Of a stretch of DNA of 64,000 nucleotides, positions 50,306-59,116 are shown in pieces (position 1 is the first letter of the stretch; each line of letters starts with the position of its first letter). A program made the translations under genes and the position numbers. Source of the DNA: DASUPK01 sp963843085 (GTDB lineage: Bacteria; Actinomycetota; Thermoleophilia; Solirubrobacterales; 70-9); contig CAWJJG010000001.1 of the NCBI GenBank assembly GCA_963843085.1, forward strand, positions 372,001-436,000, written 5' to 3'. The notes beneath the pieces were generated by a model, which was given only the letters and a program-made list of their open reading frames with translations, had not been told where the DNA came from and did not search any database.

Positions 50306-51605
50306 ACAACCGGCTGAGCAGCTCCGCGTTCGAGCTGGTCTCGCTGATCTGATCGGAGAGCGCCCGGGCGCCCTGCTCCGGGTCCATCTCCGCGAGCTCC
50401 GCGCGCAGGAGGCGGATCTTCTCCATCTCCTCCGTGTCGCGCAGCTCGTCCTCCCCGGACGCTCGGCAGTCGGCCGCCACCAGTGCCGGGACGATTCCCT
50501 TCGCGGCCAGGTCGGCATCGAGCCGGAGCAGGAGGTTCTCCGTCGTCTCCAGCGCCTCACGTACCTCAGCGCCCCGGTCATCGGAGTCGAGGACGGTGGC
50601 GATCACGGTGAGCGAACCGCTCCCCTCCTCTTCGAGCTCACGGCCCGCGCCGAAGATCCGCTTGACGCGCGCGGAGTCGCGATAGCCCAGGGCGAGCCGG
50701 CTGAGCGAGTCGATCAGGACGACGACGTCCTCCCCGCCCTCGGCCAGGCGCTTCGCGTGACCCATCGCCAGCTCGGCAGCCCGGACCTGGTCGCGCGGCT
50801 CCTGATCGGCAGTCGCGGCGAAGATCTCCGCGTTCGGCAGCGCCCGGCCCCACTGGGGTACCTCCTCGGGCCGCTCATCGGCGAGCAGGACGCAGAGGTG
50901 AGCTCCGGTCTCCGCGATTGCGCCACCCAGGGCGCGCAGCAGCGCGGTCCGCCCGGAGCGCGGCTGTGCGAGCACCAGCACGCGCTGCCCGAAGGCCAGC
51001 GGTCCGAGCAGGTCGACCGCGCGAACGAGCGGGTCTCCGGCAGCATCGGGGGCGAGCAGGCGGCGATGGGGCGGCGCCGCGGTCAGATCCTCGAACTGCG
51101 TGCGCCCGTCCTCCGGGCTCTGGCCGTTGACGGTTTCGACCTGGATCAGGGCGCGGTGGCGCTCGCCTCGGCGTGGCTGCCGGGCGGGACCGGTGACCTG
51201 GTCGCCGGGACGCAGCTCGCAGCGGCGGATCTGCGAGGCGGACACGTAGACGTCGCCCTCGGCCTCGCTCATCCCCGTCAGGCGCAGGAAGCCGTAGCCC
51301 TGGGGCATCCGGTCGAGCACGCCCGTTACCTCCTCCGAAGCCTCGTCGTCATCAGAAGCCTCGTCCTCGCCATCAGAAGCCGCCTCCTCGCCGCCGCTGA
51401 CCTCCTCTGGGGAATCCTTGGCCTCAGCGGCGGCTGCGGGGGCGACAACCTCCTTGGACGGGGCCTTCGACTGACCTTTGCCCCCGCCGAGCGCCTCGAT
51501 CAGCTCGTCGCGGGTCAGCATCCGGTACCGCTCCACGCCCTGCTCGCGCGCTCGCTGGTGCAGGTCTGCCAGATGTAGGTCCTTGAGGGCCACCGACGCG
51601 CGCAT
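50304..51605 (-). CDS. Degenerate Rho-like transcription termination ATPase
   Basis: The 433-residue protein has a Rho N-terminal domain, an acidic linker (residues 65-92), the RNA-binding cold-shock-like domain (VTGVLDRMPQGYGFLRL to DVYVSASQIRRCELRPGDQV) and a RecA-like ATPase. The P-loop reads AQPRSGRT (213-220), with Arg where catalytic Lys is expected. LADERPEEV and VVVLIDSLSRLALGYR (Walker B) are kept. The Q-loop block expected before the KRFFGAAR-type motif is deleted, so RDSARVKRIFGAGRE follows directly. It may be a regulatory paralogue or a lineage-specific Rho. Confidence 0.85.
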   Translation of the reverse strand: MRASVALKDLHLADLHQRAREQGVERYRMLTRDELIEALGGGKGQSKAPSKEVVAPAAAAEAKDSPEEVSGGEEAASDGEDEASDDDEASEEVTGVLDRMPQGYGFLRLTGMSEAEGDVYVSASQIRRCELRPGDQVTGPARQPRRGERHRALIQVETVNGQSPEDGRTQFEDLTAAPPHRRLLAPDAAGDPLVRAVDLLGPLAFGQRVLVLAQPRSGRTALLRALGGAIAETGAHLCVLLADERPEEVPQWGRALPNAEIFAATADQEPRDQVRAAELAMGHAKRLAEGGEDVVVLIDSLSRLALGYRDSARVKRIFGAGRELEEEGSGSLTVIATVLDSDDRGAEVREALETTENLLLRLDADLAAKGIVPALVAADCRASGEDELRDTEEMEKIRLLRAELAEMDPEQGARALSDQISETSSNAELLSRL

Positions 51606-51632
51606 GCTAGACGCCTTAATGCACAGGCCGCG

Positions 51633-53306
51633 CTAAGCCGGCACTCGCCCGGGATCGAGCCCCTCTGCCTCCGCCACCCGGCCCCATGCCGTCACCTCAT
51701 CGGAGACGCGCGACGGGCTCCAGCCGAGCTCGCTGCCGAGGAGCGCGGCGACCGCCTCGACACGGGCCCCGTCGCGGAGCTCGGGGGCCGTCACGAGCCC
51801 GAGCCTGGTCCGCCGCAGCAGCACGTCGGCCACCGAGCGAGCCTGCTCGCGCTGGGCGGCCAGGACGACCTCGGCCATCAGGTCCGGATGGCCGGGGACG
51901 ATCGGCTCAGCCAGCTCCGGGCTCTCCCCGCAAAGATCGAGCAGCGCGCGCGCCGCATGCCCGTAGCGGAAGGCGAGCTGGTCGGTGGCGCCCTCGGGCA
52001 GCTCGACGTCCGTCCGCAGGTCCTCCGGGCGAGCGGACATGCCCAGCGGGATGTCGTCCGTGCGGCACTCGGCCTCACGGCCGTCGCGCTCGACGATCCG
52101 GTCGACGACCTGGGCCGCCATGCGCCGGAAGGTGGTCAGCTTGCCGCCCGTGATCGTGAGCATCCCCGAGGAGGTCTCGTACAGCTCGGCCTTCCGCGAG
52201 ATGTCGACCGACTTCTTCGGATCGCCCGTGGAGATCAACGGCCGCACGCCTGCGTAGGCGCCGGTCAGCTCGTCCGGGCCGATGCTCGTGCCGAAGTAGG
52301 AGTTGAGGGCGTCGAGCAGGTAGGCGACGTCGTCGGCGCCGGCGGGGACCTCGTCGATCTCGCCCTCGTAGTCGTTGTCCGTCGTCCCGACCAGGACCCG
52401 CCCGTACCAGGGCAGGGCGAAGATCGTGCGGTCTGCTCCGGCGGGAACGATGCATGCGGCGGTGCCGATGTCGAGGTCGTCGCTGGAGAGAGTCACGTGC
52501 GAGCCCCGGCTCGGGCGGATCCTGGGGATCTCCTCCTCTGTGAGCAGCTCGTCGGGCCGGATCCGGTCGGCCCAGACCCCGGTCGCGTTGACGACATTGG
52601 TGGCGCGGACCTCGACCCGCTCCCCGGACTCCGCCTCGGTGAACGCGACGCCCGCGGCACGGCCGTCCTCCTCCAGCACCTCCGTCACCTCGGCGCCGTT
52701 CACGACCACCGCGCCGAAGCGCTCCGCCTCGCCGAGGACCGTGAGCACGAGCCGCACGTCGTCGGTCTGGCAGTCGTAGAACAGATAGGCCGAGCTCGGG
52801 TCCATCGGCTCCAGCGCCGGAATCAGCTCCACGGCCTCCTCCCCGGAGATCGTGCGATGCCGGTCCGGGGACCAGAACTCCGCCTCGTCGCGGTGCTCGT
52901 TGCGCTGGCTGCGACCGCGCCCGATGCGCGAGGTCGCCATCACGTCGTACATGTTCAGGCCGATCCCGATGGCGCGGTTCTTCCTCTCACCGCCGACCGC
53001 CGGGACCAGGAACGGCGTCGGATAGACGAGGTGCGGCGCCAGCCGGACGAGCAGCTGGCGCTCGAGCAGCGCCTCCCGAACCAGACCGAGATCGAAGTTC
53101 TGCAGGTAGCGAAGGCCGCCGTGCACCATCTTCGAGGAGCGGCTCGAGGTGCCCTGGGCGAAATCCCCTCGCTCCACCAGGGCGACCGAGTAGCCGCGCG
53201 AGGCCGCATCGAGCGCCACCCCGGCGCCCGTGATGCCGCCGCCCACCACGACCACGTCGAAGGGGTCATCGCGCATCGCCGCGATTGCCTGCTCCCGGGA
53301 GATCAT
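51633..53306 (-). CDS. glpD: Glycerol-3-phosphate dehydrogenase (FAD-dependent)
   Basis: The 557-residue flavoenzyme oxidises glycerol-3-phosphate to dihydroxyacetone phosphate and passes electrons to quinones. FDVVVVGGGITGAGVALDAASRGYSVALVE is the FAD-binding start, SSRSSKMVHGGLRYLQNFDLGLVREAL the GlpD signature, and TITGGKLTTFRRMA the C-terminal block. It overlaps the nitroreductase gene by four bases. Confidence 0.96.
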   Translation of the reverse strand: MISREQAIAAMRDDPFDVVVVGGGITGAGVALDAASRGYSVALVERGDFAQGTSSRSSKMVHGGLRYLQNFDLGLVREALLERQLLVRLAPHLVYPTPFLVPAVGGERKNRAIGIGLNMYDVMATSRIGRGRSQRNEHRDEAEFWSPDRHRTISGEEAVELIPALEPMDPSSAYLFYDCQTDDVRLVLTVLGEAERFGAVVVNGAEVTEVLEEDGRAAGVAFTEAESGERVEVRATNVVNATGVWADRIRPDELLTEEEIPRIRPSRGSHVTLSSDDLDIGTAACIVPAGADRTIFALPWYGRVLVGTTDNDYEGEIDEVPAGADDVAYLLDALNSYFGTSIGPDELTGAYAGVRPLISTGDPKKSVDISRKAELYETSSGMLTITGGKLTTFRRMAAQVVDRIVERDGREAECRTDDIPLGMSARPEDLRTDVELPEGATDQLAFRYGHAARALLDLCGESPELAEPIVPGHPDLMAEVVLAAQREQARSVADVLLRRTRLGLVTAPELRDGARVEAVAALLGSELGWSPSRVSDEVTAWGRVAEAEGLDPGRVPA

Positions 53307-53812
53307 TCGAGGAACTGGACCACCTGGTCGACGGGCAGGCGCTCGGGCGGCCGCTGCTCCTGAACGGGCGTGCCGAGGTGAAGGAGGCCGACGAACCGCT
53401 CGTGCTCGGGCATCCCGACGGCGGCGCGGCCCTCCGGCGTTCGCAGCACCTCCGGGGTCCGCCAGTAGGTGGCGAGCCCCCTGTTGTGGCCGGCCAGGAG
53501 GACGATGTATGCGGCGCAGGCCGTGGCGTGCAGGTCCTCCTCGACCTGGATCTCATCTCCGGTGAGCACGCAGGAGCAGACGACGAGCGTGGGGGCGCGG
53601 TCGAGCTTCGACGCGGACTCCGGCCCGGCCGCCTCCTTGAGCCGCCCCAGGGCGCGCGGGCCGATCACCCGGAAGCGCCACGGGTTGGTCAGGTTGTGGT
53701 TCGGCGCCCAGCGCGCAAGGTCGAGGATCTCCTCGAGCAGCTGCCGGTCGACCGGCTCGGGCCGGTAGGCCTTGTGGGTCCGGCGGGTGCGGATCGCCTC
53801 CTCGACTTCCAT
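53303..53812 (-). CDS. Nitroreductase family protein
   Basis: The 169-residue FMN enzyme contains EVEEAIRTRRTHKAYRPEPVDRQLLEEILDLARWAPNHNLTNPWRFRVIG, the family N-terminus with the Arg-x-Arg motif. The mid-region ACAAYIVLLAGHNRGLATYWRT and the end FVGLLHLGTP complete the fold. It is cotranscribed with glpD. The physiological substrate is unknown. Confidence 0.9.
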   Translation of the reverse strand: MEVEEAIRTRRTHKAYRPEPVDRQLLEEILDLARWAPNHNLTNPWRFRVIGPRALGRLKEAAGPESASKLDRAPTLVVCSCVLTGDEIQVEEDLHATACAAYIVLLAGHNRGLATYWRTPEVLRTPEGRAAVGMPEHERFVGLLHLGTPVQEQRPPERLPVDQVVQFLE

Positions 53813-53822
53813 GGGTGGAAAC

Positions 53823-55673
53823 CTAGGGCAGGCGGCGCCTGTACCTCACCCAACCGCCCCAGATCACGGCGGTCCCGAGGAGGACGATCGCGAGCGCGAT
53901 CAGCCATCCGGGGAGGCCTCCGTCGCCACCCCCGGCATCGATCGCGGAGGACGCCGGCGAGAGGGGCACCGGACTCGTTCCCGTCGTCGGGGTCCCGGCG
54001 ACCGCCGAAGCCACGGGGGCACCGGCCTTCGCCTTCCCGGTGGCCGCATGGCCGGCGCCGCCGCCGGCGGTCCCGCCGATGGCGGCCGTGGCTCCACCGG
54101 CGCCGGCCCCAACCGTGGAGCGCGCCACGGGGCTCAACGGAAATGCCCGTCCGAGGACCGCGACCAGCGCCTGCCCGGTCACCCAGACCGGAGTCTGGTC
54201 AGTGGCAGACGAGTACCGGTAGTGGCCGTCGCGGGCCTGCACGGAGGCGAGGAAGTCGAGCGGAGAGCTGCCGCCCTTCCTGACGGAGGAGGGCGAGACC
54301 CCGGCGGCGATCAGCCCCTGCGCGGCCCAGGCGGTCGACTGGGCGTTGACCGATCCGCCGGTCAGGTTGAAGCCGCCACCGGGATGCTGGGCCGCGCGCA
54401 GGTAGGCGACACCCTTCCGGACGGCCGAGGCGCTTCCGGCGGCGGCGATCCCCTGGAGCACCGCGCCCGTCGTGTCGGCGTCGCTCGCGACCCCCTCGGC
54501 GAAGCCCCAGCCCCCGTCGTCGTTCTGGATCGAGCGAAGCCACGCCGCCGAGCGTGAGTTCCCGGAGCTGGATCCGGCGGCCCTCAGGGCGAGAATCCCG
54601 TACGCCGTCGAGTTGACCTGCCCTCCCCACGAGCCGTCCTTGCCACGCCGGGCAAGCAGGCGCTGGACCAGGTCGTGGCCGCGGAAGTTCCGCGGATCGA
54701 GGCCGGCGCCGCGCAGCACAAGGATCGTCCGCTCGATGTCACCCGTCGTGGTGATCTCCCCCACCGTCCTGGCGAGATACGAGATCGGGGTGGCGTCGCC
54801 GTGGTCGAGGTCGAGCGGGTTCACGCCGGCGGCCTCGAGACCGAGCGCCGCCCAGCCCGTCATTCCCGGATTCGATTCCTCCCCGGGCCCGAAGCCGAAA
54901 CCGCCATCGTCGTTCTGAGCGGAACGCAACCACGAGGCCGCGGCCGCCGGCCCACTCGCCGAGGCGCTCGCGCGATCGCCGGCGACGGCGGAGCCGACCA
55001 GCGGCACGGCGAGCAGCAGCACCGCCGCCCCCGTCGCCACCCGCTTCGCCGCCGCGGGCGGGAGCGGCCCCCAGGCGAACTCGAAGCGGGCCCGATAGCG
55101 AGTCAGCATCCTGATCATCGCCGGCCCGGCCACCAGCGCGAGCGCTGCGTTGCCCACGGCGTGGGCGATGTTGAACGGCACGCCTCGCGCGGAGATCGCC
55201 AGGAAGCGGTCGAGCGACTGCTCGCCGCCGTAGGTGACCATCAGGGAGAAGTCGAGAAGGGCGCCATAGGCGAAGCCGGTGAGCGCACAGATCATGGCGA
55301 GGCCGACCCGCCCCAGGCGGCGTCCCGTCGCCACGGCGAGGCCGGCGCCGAGCACGCCGGTCAAACCCCACCCGGCCATCTGCCACGGCGTCCACGGCCC
55401 TTGCCCCAGCCAGAAGTTCGACACCAGCCCCGACAGGGCGCCGACGGCGAAACCCGCCTCCGGACCGAGCGTGAAGCCCGCGATCAGCGTGATGTCGGTC
55501 GTCGGCACCACGTTGGGAATCGGCGAGAAGGCCACTCTGCCCGCCACCGAGATCGCGGCCAGGGCGGCGACCAGCGCGACGATCTGCGACGCCGGCCGCG
55601 AACGCTCGTACCAGGCGAATCCCCCGAGCAGGACGAAACCGAGGATCGCGAAGGACGCCGACTGCCAGCTCAC
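53823..55673 (-). CDS. ECF transporter S component fused to alpha/alpha-toroid repeat domain
   Basis: The 616-residue product has three parts. Residues 1-240 hold about six membrane helices with an ECF substrate-binding pattern (GRVAFSPIPNVVPTTDITLIAGFTLGPEAGFAVGALSGLVSNFWLGQGPWTPWQMAGWGLTGVLGAG). Residues 250-510 contain five or six repeats of the squalene-cyclase/prenyltransferase type (WLRSAQNDDGGFGF, RRGKDGSWGG, WLRSIQNDDGGWGF, YLRAAQHPGGGFN, FLASVQARDGHYRY). After a Gly/Ala/Thr linker a final helix anchors the C-terminus. The GTG start overlaps the ATPase stop by four bases. The substrate is inferred to be a corrinoid from the riboswitch. Confidence 0.85.
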   Translation of the reverse strand: MSWQSASFAILGFVLLGGFAWYERSRPASQIVALVAALAAISVAGRVAFSPIPNVVPTTDITLIAGFTLGPEAGFAVGALSGLVSNFWLGQGPWTPWQMAGWGLTGVLGAGLAVATGRRLGRVGLAMICALTGFAYGALLDFSLMVTYGGEQSLDRFLAISARGVPFNIAHAVGNAALALVAGPAMIRMLTRYRARFEFAWGPLPPAAAKRVATGAAVLLLAVPLVGSAVAGDRASASASGPAAAASWLRSAQNDDGGFGFGPGEESNPGMTGWAALGLEAAGVNPLDLDHGDATPISYLARTVGEITTTGDIERTILVLRGAGLDPRNFRGHDLVQRLLARRGKDGSWGGQVNSTAYGILALRAAGSSSGNSRSAAWLRSIQNDDGGWGFAEGVASDADTTGAVLQGIAAAGSASAVRKGVAYLRAAQHPGGGFNLTGGSVNAQSTAWAAQGLIAAGVSPSSVRKGGSSPLDFLASVQARDGHYRYSSATDQTPVWVTGQALVAVLGRAFPLSPVARSTVGAGAGGATAAIGGTAGGGAGHAATGKAKAGAPVASAVAGTPTTGTSPVPLSPASSAIDAGGGDGGLPGWLIALAIVLLGTAVIWGGWVRYRRRLP

Positions 55674-57307
55674 GCGCCGCCCCCCGTCGTCGCGGGATCT
55701 CCGCCGCGGGTGAGGGCCCGGCGCAGCACCGCGAGCCCGTCCTCGACGCCGATCGCGGCTCCGTCGAGGATCCGCGCGACCTCGCTGGAGAAGTACCAGC
55801 CGCCGGCCAGCAGCTCGCTCGCCGAGCCGTCGGCGGCGACCTCGCCGCGCGCGAGCAGTACGACCCGATCCGCGAAGGTCGCGGCGAACTCGACGTCGTG
55901 GGTGGCGATCACGACCGCCGCCCCAGCTTCCGTCAGCTCGTGCGCGAGATCGGCCAGCTCCGCCTTGCGGAAGCGGTCCATGCCGCGGGTCGGCTCGTCG
56001 AGCAGGACGGCGCCCGGCAGTCCCCCGTCCTCTGCCTCGCGGCCGGCAGTGACTATGGCTATCGCGAGCCGCTGGCGTTCCCCGCCGGAGAGATCGCGCG
56101 GATCGGCATCCAGCTTCCCCTCGAGCCCGAGATGGCTCAGCGAGGCACGCGCCAGATCGCCCTGGAACTCGTCCCGAACCCTCTCGTGGACGAAGAGGTC
56201 CCCGGGGCGTTGCGGCAGGAGCGCGACTCCGCCGGGCGCCCGAAGCCGGCCACGCTGCGGCTCCACCACCCCGGCCGCCGCTCGCAGCAGGGTGCTCTTC
56301 CCAGCCCCGTTGCTCCCCATCAGGGCGATTCGCTCTCCCGGCGCGATGGCCAGGTCGAGCCCACGCAGTGCCTCGGTCCGCTCCTCGCCCTCGCCGAGCT
56401 CCACCCACAACCCGGCAGCCTCGAGAGCAGCCTCCCGGCGAGTGGCACGGAGCGGAGCCTCCGGCTCCGGCGCGCGCACCGAGACGCCCTGGCGCCCGAG
56501 CGCGCGGCGGGCTTCCCGCACGCTCGTCGATGGACTCAGCCCGGCGCCATGGAGCAGCCGCGCGCCGGGGGTCGCGAGGGCCTCGTCGCGAACAAGCGCC
56601 CAGGCCAGGAAATCCGACGGCGGGCCGTCGAACGCAACACTGCCGCCGGCGAGCGCGACGACCGTGTCGGCCGCGGGCAGGCAGCGCTCCAGACGGTGCT
56701 CGCCGAGCAGGACGGCGACCCCCCACTCTTCGTTCAGCCGGCGCAACAGCGAGATCAGCTCGTCGCCCGCCACCGGGTCGAGCTGGGACGTCGGCTCGTC
56801 GAGCAGGACCAGGCTGGGGCGGGTCGCGAGTGCGGCCGCGAGCGCGACCCGCTGGAGCTCCCCACCCGAGAGCGTGTCGGTGGTCCGCCCGAGCAGCCCG
56901 TCGATCGCGAGCGCGAGCGCGACCTCCTCAACCGCCCGCGAGCGGGCCGCCGGAGAGATGCCTCGCAGCTCGAGCGGCAACTCGATCTCCGCCTGAACCG
57001 TGGTGCTGACGATCTGCGACTCGGGTTCCTGGGCGACCAGCCCAACGTGCTCCGCAAGCTCCGCCGGGCCATGCGCGCGGACGTCGAGCCCGGCGACCTC
57101 CAGCTCACCCTCGATCTCGCCTCCGTGGAAGTGCGGCACCAGGCCGCACCCGGCGCGCAACAGGGTGGACTTTCCCGATCCGGAGCGCCCGGCCAGGACA
57201 ACAAACTCGCCGGGCTCGACCGTGAGGTCGATGCCGCCGATCGCAGCGGTCTCCGCATCCGGGTAGCGGTAGGTGAGTCCCGCAAAGCGCAGAGCCGGGT
57301 CAGGCAC
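55670..57307 (-). CDS. ecfA: ECF transporter double ATPase (EcfA1-EcfA2 fusion)
   Basis: The 545-residue protein holds two complete ABC ATPase domains. The first has Walker A GRSGSGKST (40-48), signature LSGGELQRVALAAAL and Walker B VLLDEPTSQLDP. The second has GSNGAGKSTLL, LSGGERQRLAIAIV and VLLDEPTRGMDR. In most ECF systems these are two separate proteins. It overlaps ecfT by 8 bp and the S-component gene by 4 bp. Confidence 0.94.
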   Translation of the reverse strand: MPDPALRFAGLTYRYPDAETAAIGGIDLTVEPGEFVVLAGRSGSGKSTLLRAGCGLVPHFHGGEIEGELEVAGLDVRAHGPAELAEHVGLVAQEPESQIVSTTVQAEIELPLELRGISPAARSRAVEEVALALAIDGLLGRTTDTLSGGELQRVALAAALATRPSLVLLDEPTSQLDPVAGDELISLLRRLNEEWGVAVLLGEHRLERCLPAADTVVALAGGSVAFDGPPSDFLAWALVRDEALATPGARLLHGAGLSPSTSVREARRALGRQGVSVRAPEPEAPLRATRREAALEAAGLWVELGEGEERTEALRGLDLAIAPGERIALMGSNGAGKSTLLRAAAGVVEPQRGRLRAPGGVALLPQRPGDLFVHERVRDEFQGDLARASLSHLGLEGKLDADPRDLSGGERQRLAIAIVTAGREAEDGGLPGAVLLDEPTRGMDRFRKAELADLAHELTEAGAAVVIATHDVEFAATFADRVVLLARGEVAADGSASELLAGGWYFSSEVARILDGAAIGVEDGLAVLRRALTRGGDPATTGGGA

Positions 57308-58181
57308 GCTCGCGCCACCTCCTCAGGGCGAAGGGAACGGCGGCCAGCCCGACGACGATCGCGCTCAGCGCGACCGTCATCGCACCCAAGTCCACCCTGA
57401 CGCCGGGAAAGGCCTCGAACTCGCCGACCCCGGCGATCGCCGCGGCCCCGGAGACAATCAGCATCGCCGCTCCCGCCGCGGCGACCGGCGCGCTGTCCCG
57501 CGAGCGCGAGCGGCGCGGCAGCGTGCGCCCCGGAAGGGAATGACCCCTGAGCTCGAGCGTCGCCGCCACATCGACGGCCCGATCCAGCGAGCTCTCCACA
57601 ATCCTCCGCGCGAGAGCGCCCCTTCCGACCGGAGTGGCCGCGGGGCCGCGAAGCGCCGCCGCCTCCCGCAGCCTCGCGCCGTCGGCGACCGCGAGCGGGA
57701 CCATCCGGGTGACGAGCCCGGCGCTCATCGCAGAGCGGCGCGCGACCGGCCGAAGCGCGCGCAGCACCCGGTCCGGATCCACGCAGGCGGAGTAGACGCC
57801 GAAGACCAGCACCGCGACCATGACGCGAAGCCCGAGGACGATCCCCTCGACCATGGACTCGAGGGTGACGTCGGTGTTGCCGAGCACCGGCAGGTCCCAG
57901 CCGCGCACGAGGACGGTGTCGCCACGGTGGTTGACCAGGATGTTGATGGTGACCATCACGACGAAGAGCGTGAGGCCCAGCCGCAGCGACGCGAGCACCG
58001 CCCGCCGGGCGCCCGCCGCATACCCCGCGAGCACCGCCCCCACCCCAGCGGCGAGCAGGACGACCGGGTTCGGATAGACGAAGGAGATCGCGGCAAGTGA
58101 TCCCAGGTACAGGATCGAGGCACCCACCGAGGCCCGGTGCAGCGGGCTGCGGCCCGGTGTATAGGCAAGCCCCGGCCTCAC
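57300..58181 (-). CDS. ecfT: ECF transporter transmembrane T component
   Basis: The 293-residue protein has about five to six hydrophobic helices. It contains SMVEGIVLGLRVMVAVLVFGVYSACVDPDRVLRAL and the coupling-helix segments AADGARLREAAALRGP-like and VAATLELRGHSLPGR, which hold the A-R-G motifs that contact the ATPases. It overlaps the lipoprotein stop by four bases and couples ATP hydrolysis to S-component toppling. Confidence 0.93.
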   Translation of the reverse strand: MRPGLAYTPGRSPLHRASVGASILYLGSLAAISFVYPNPVVLLAAGVGAVLAGYAAGARRAVLASLRLGLTLFVVMVTINILVNHRGDTVLVRGWDLPVLGNTDVTLESMVEGIVLGLRVMVAVLVFGVYSACVDPDRVLRALRPVARRSAMSAGLVTRMVPLAVADGARLREAAALRGPAATPVGRGALARRIVESSLDRAVDVAATLELRGHSLPGRTLPRRSRSRDSAPVAAAGAAMLIVSGAAAIAGVGEFEAFPGVRVDLGAMTVALSAIVVGLAAVPFALRRWRERA

Positions 58182-59116
58182 TGTACGGGCACCCCGATCG
58201 CGCCCGCTCCGGGCTGAGTCGCCACCGCATAGTGGTTTCGCAGGGCCGGCCCGACGAGCCGCGCCGCCGCCATCACTCCCTTGGCGTCCGTGCCGGTGAC
58301 GACCCAGACCGGTGCGCCGTCACCGGTCCGCAATGCTGCAATCAGCCCGCCGCCCTTGCCGATGCTTCCGGCGGGCTGACCCTGCTGGTTTAGCAGTTCC
58401 AGCAGGGGCCTCCCCTCCCCGAGGAAGCGCGCGAAGACGCCGCTTCGATCCGGAGACTCGGCGAGGAGACCCGCGACTGGGTCGGTCCGTAGCGCGTCCC
58501 ATGGACCGATCAACAGGTGAATGCCGTCGTTGTGGCTGGGGCGCAGATGCTTTGCGCCATAGCTGTCGAGCGTCATGAGCGGAGCCGGCAGCATCGTCTG
58601 CATCCGCTGTTCGACCTGGTCACAGGCCGGCTTCAGCGCGACACAATCGCCAAACGTCCTCCAGCGGCGACCCCGGAAGCCGTGCACGAACGGCTCCGGC
58701 CACGAGCCGACGACCGCCGGCACACGCATCGCGGCGGTCCAGTCCCGGTGGTCCCACCAGATGCGATCTCCGTCCGAGAGGTCGTAGTCCGTGGAACCGA
58801 CCGGGGACTCGATGCCGTTCACGTAGAAGAACCAGTCGAAGTTCCGGCCGCCGCCCGTGCTCCCCGACAACCCGTCGATCGACTGGACGAAGCCGCCGCC
58901 GTAGCGGGTGGTGATGTCCGTGTTGCGGTCGAGCACGCGCAGGACGGTGTCGGACTCATGGATCGAGTCGGTCATCTGGACGAGGACGCTGCCACCGTAG
59001 TCGCGCGTGACCGTGAGCGAGACGTCGCCCTCGTCCTTGCCGGGCCCGAGACCGCAACCGGCGGCCACCACGGCGCCGAGCGCCAGCGTGGCCGCCAGGA
59101 TGCGGGCGGGCTTCAC
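58178..59116 (-). CDS. Lipoprotein with DUF4430 (transcobalamin-C-terminal-like) domain
   Basis: The 312-residue protein has a short signal with a lipobox (VVAAGC, Cys21), so it is probably anchored to the outer face of the membrane. The N-terminal half shows the DUF4430 pattern (VSLTVTRDYG, then DWFFYVNGIESPVGSTDYDLSDGDRIWWDHRDW). This beta fold is named for its likeness to the C-terminal domain of transcobalamin. The C-terminal half (DCVALKPACDQVEQRM onward) is unrecognised. GTG at 59116 overlaps the preceding gene. It is likely the ligand-capture subunit of the ECF system. Confidence 0.85.
   Translation of the reverse strand: MKPARILAATLALGAVVAAGCGLGPGKDEGDVSLTVTRDYGGSVLVQMTDSIHESDTVLRVLDRNTDITTRYGGGFVQSIDGLSGSTGGGRNFDWFFYVNGIESPVGSTDYDLSDGDRIWWDHRDWTAAMRVPAVVGSWPEPFVHGFRGRRWRTFGDCVALKPACDQVEQRMQTMLPAPLMTLDSYGAKHLRPSHNDGIHLLIGPWDALRTDPVAGLLAESPDRSGVFARFLGEGRPLLELLNQQGQPAGSIGKGGGLIAALRTGDGAPVWVVTGTDAKGVMAAARLVGPALRNHYAVATQPGAGAIGVPVQ

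Noticed and set aside
53823..56726. A 967-codon open frame covering the S-component gene and much of the ATPase gene
   Set aside because: The upstream part is an Arg/Gly-rich out-of-frame reading of the ATPase gene; the real gene starts at GTG 55673 with a 4-bp overlap.
54675..56996. A 773-codon plus-strand frame opposite the ECF genes
   Set aside because: Antisense to conserved ECF ATPase motifs; no recognisable domain.
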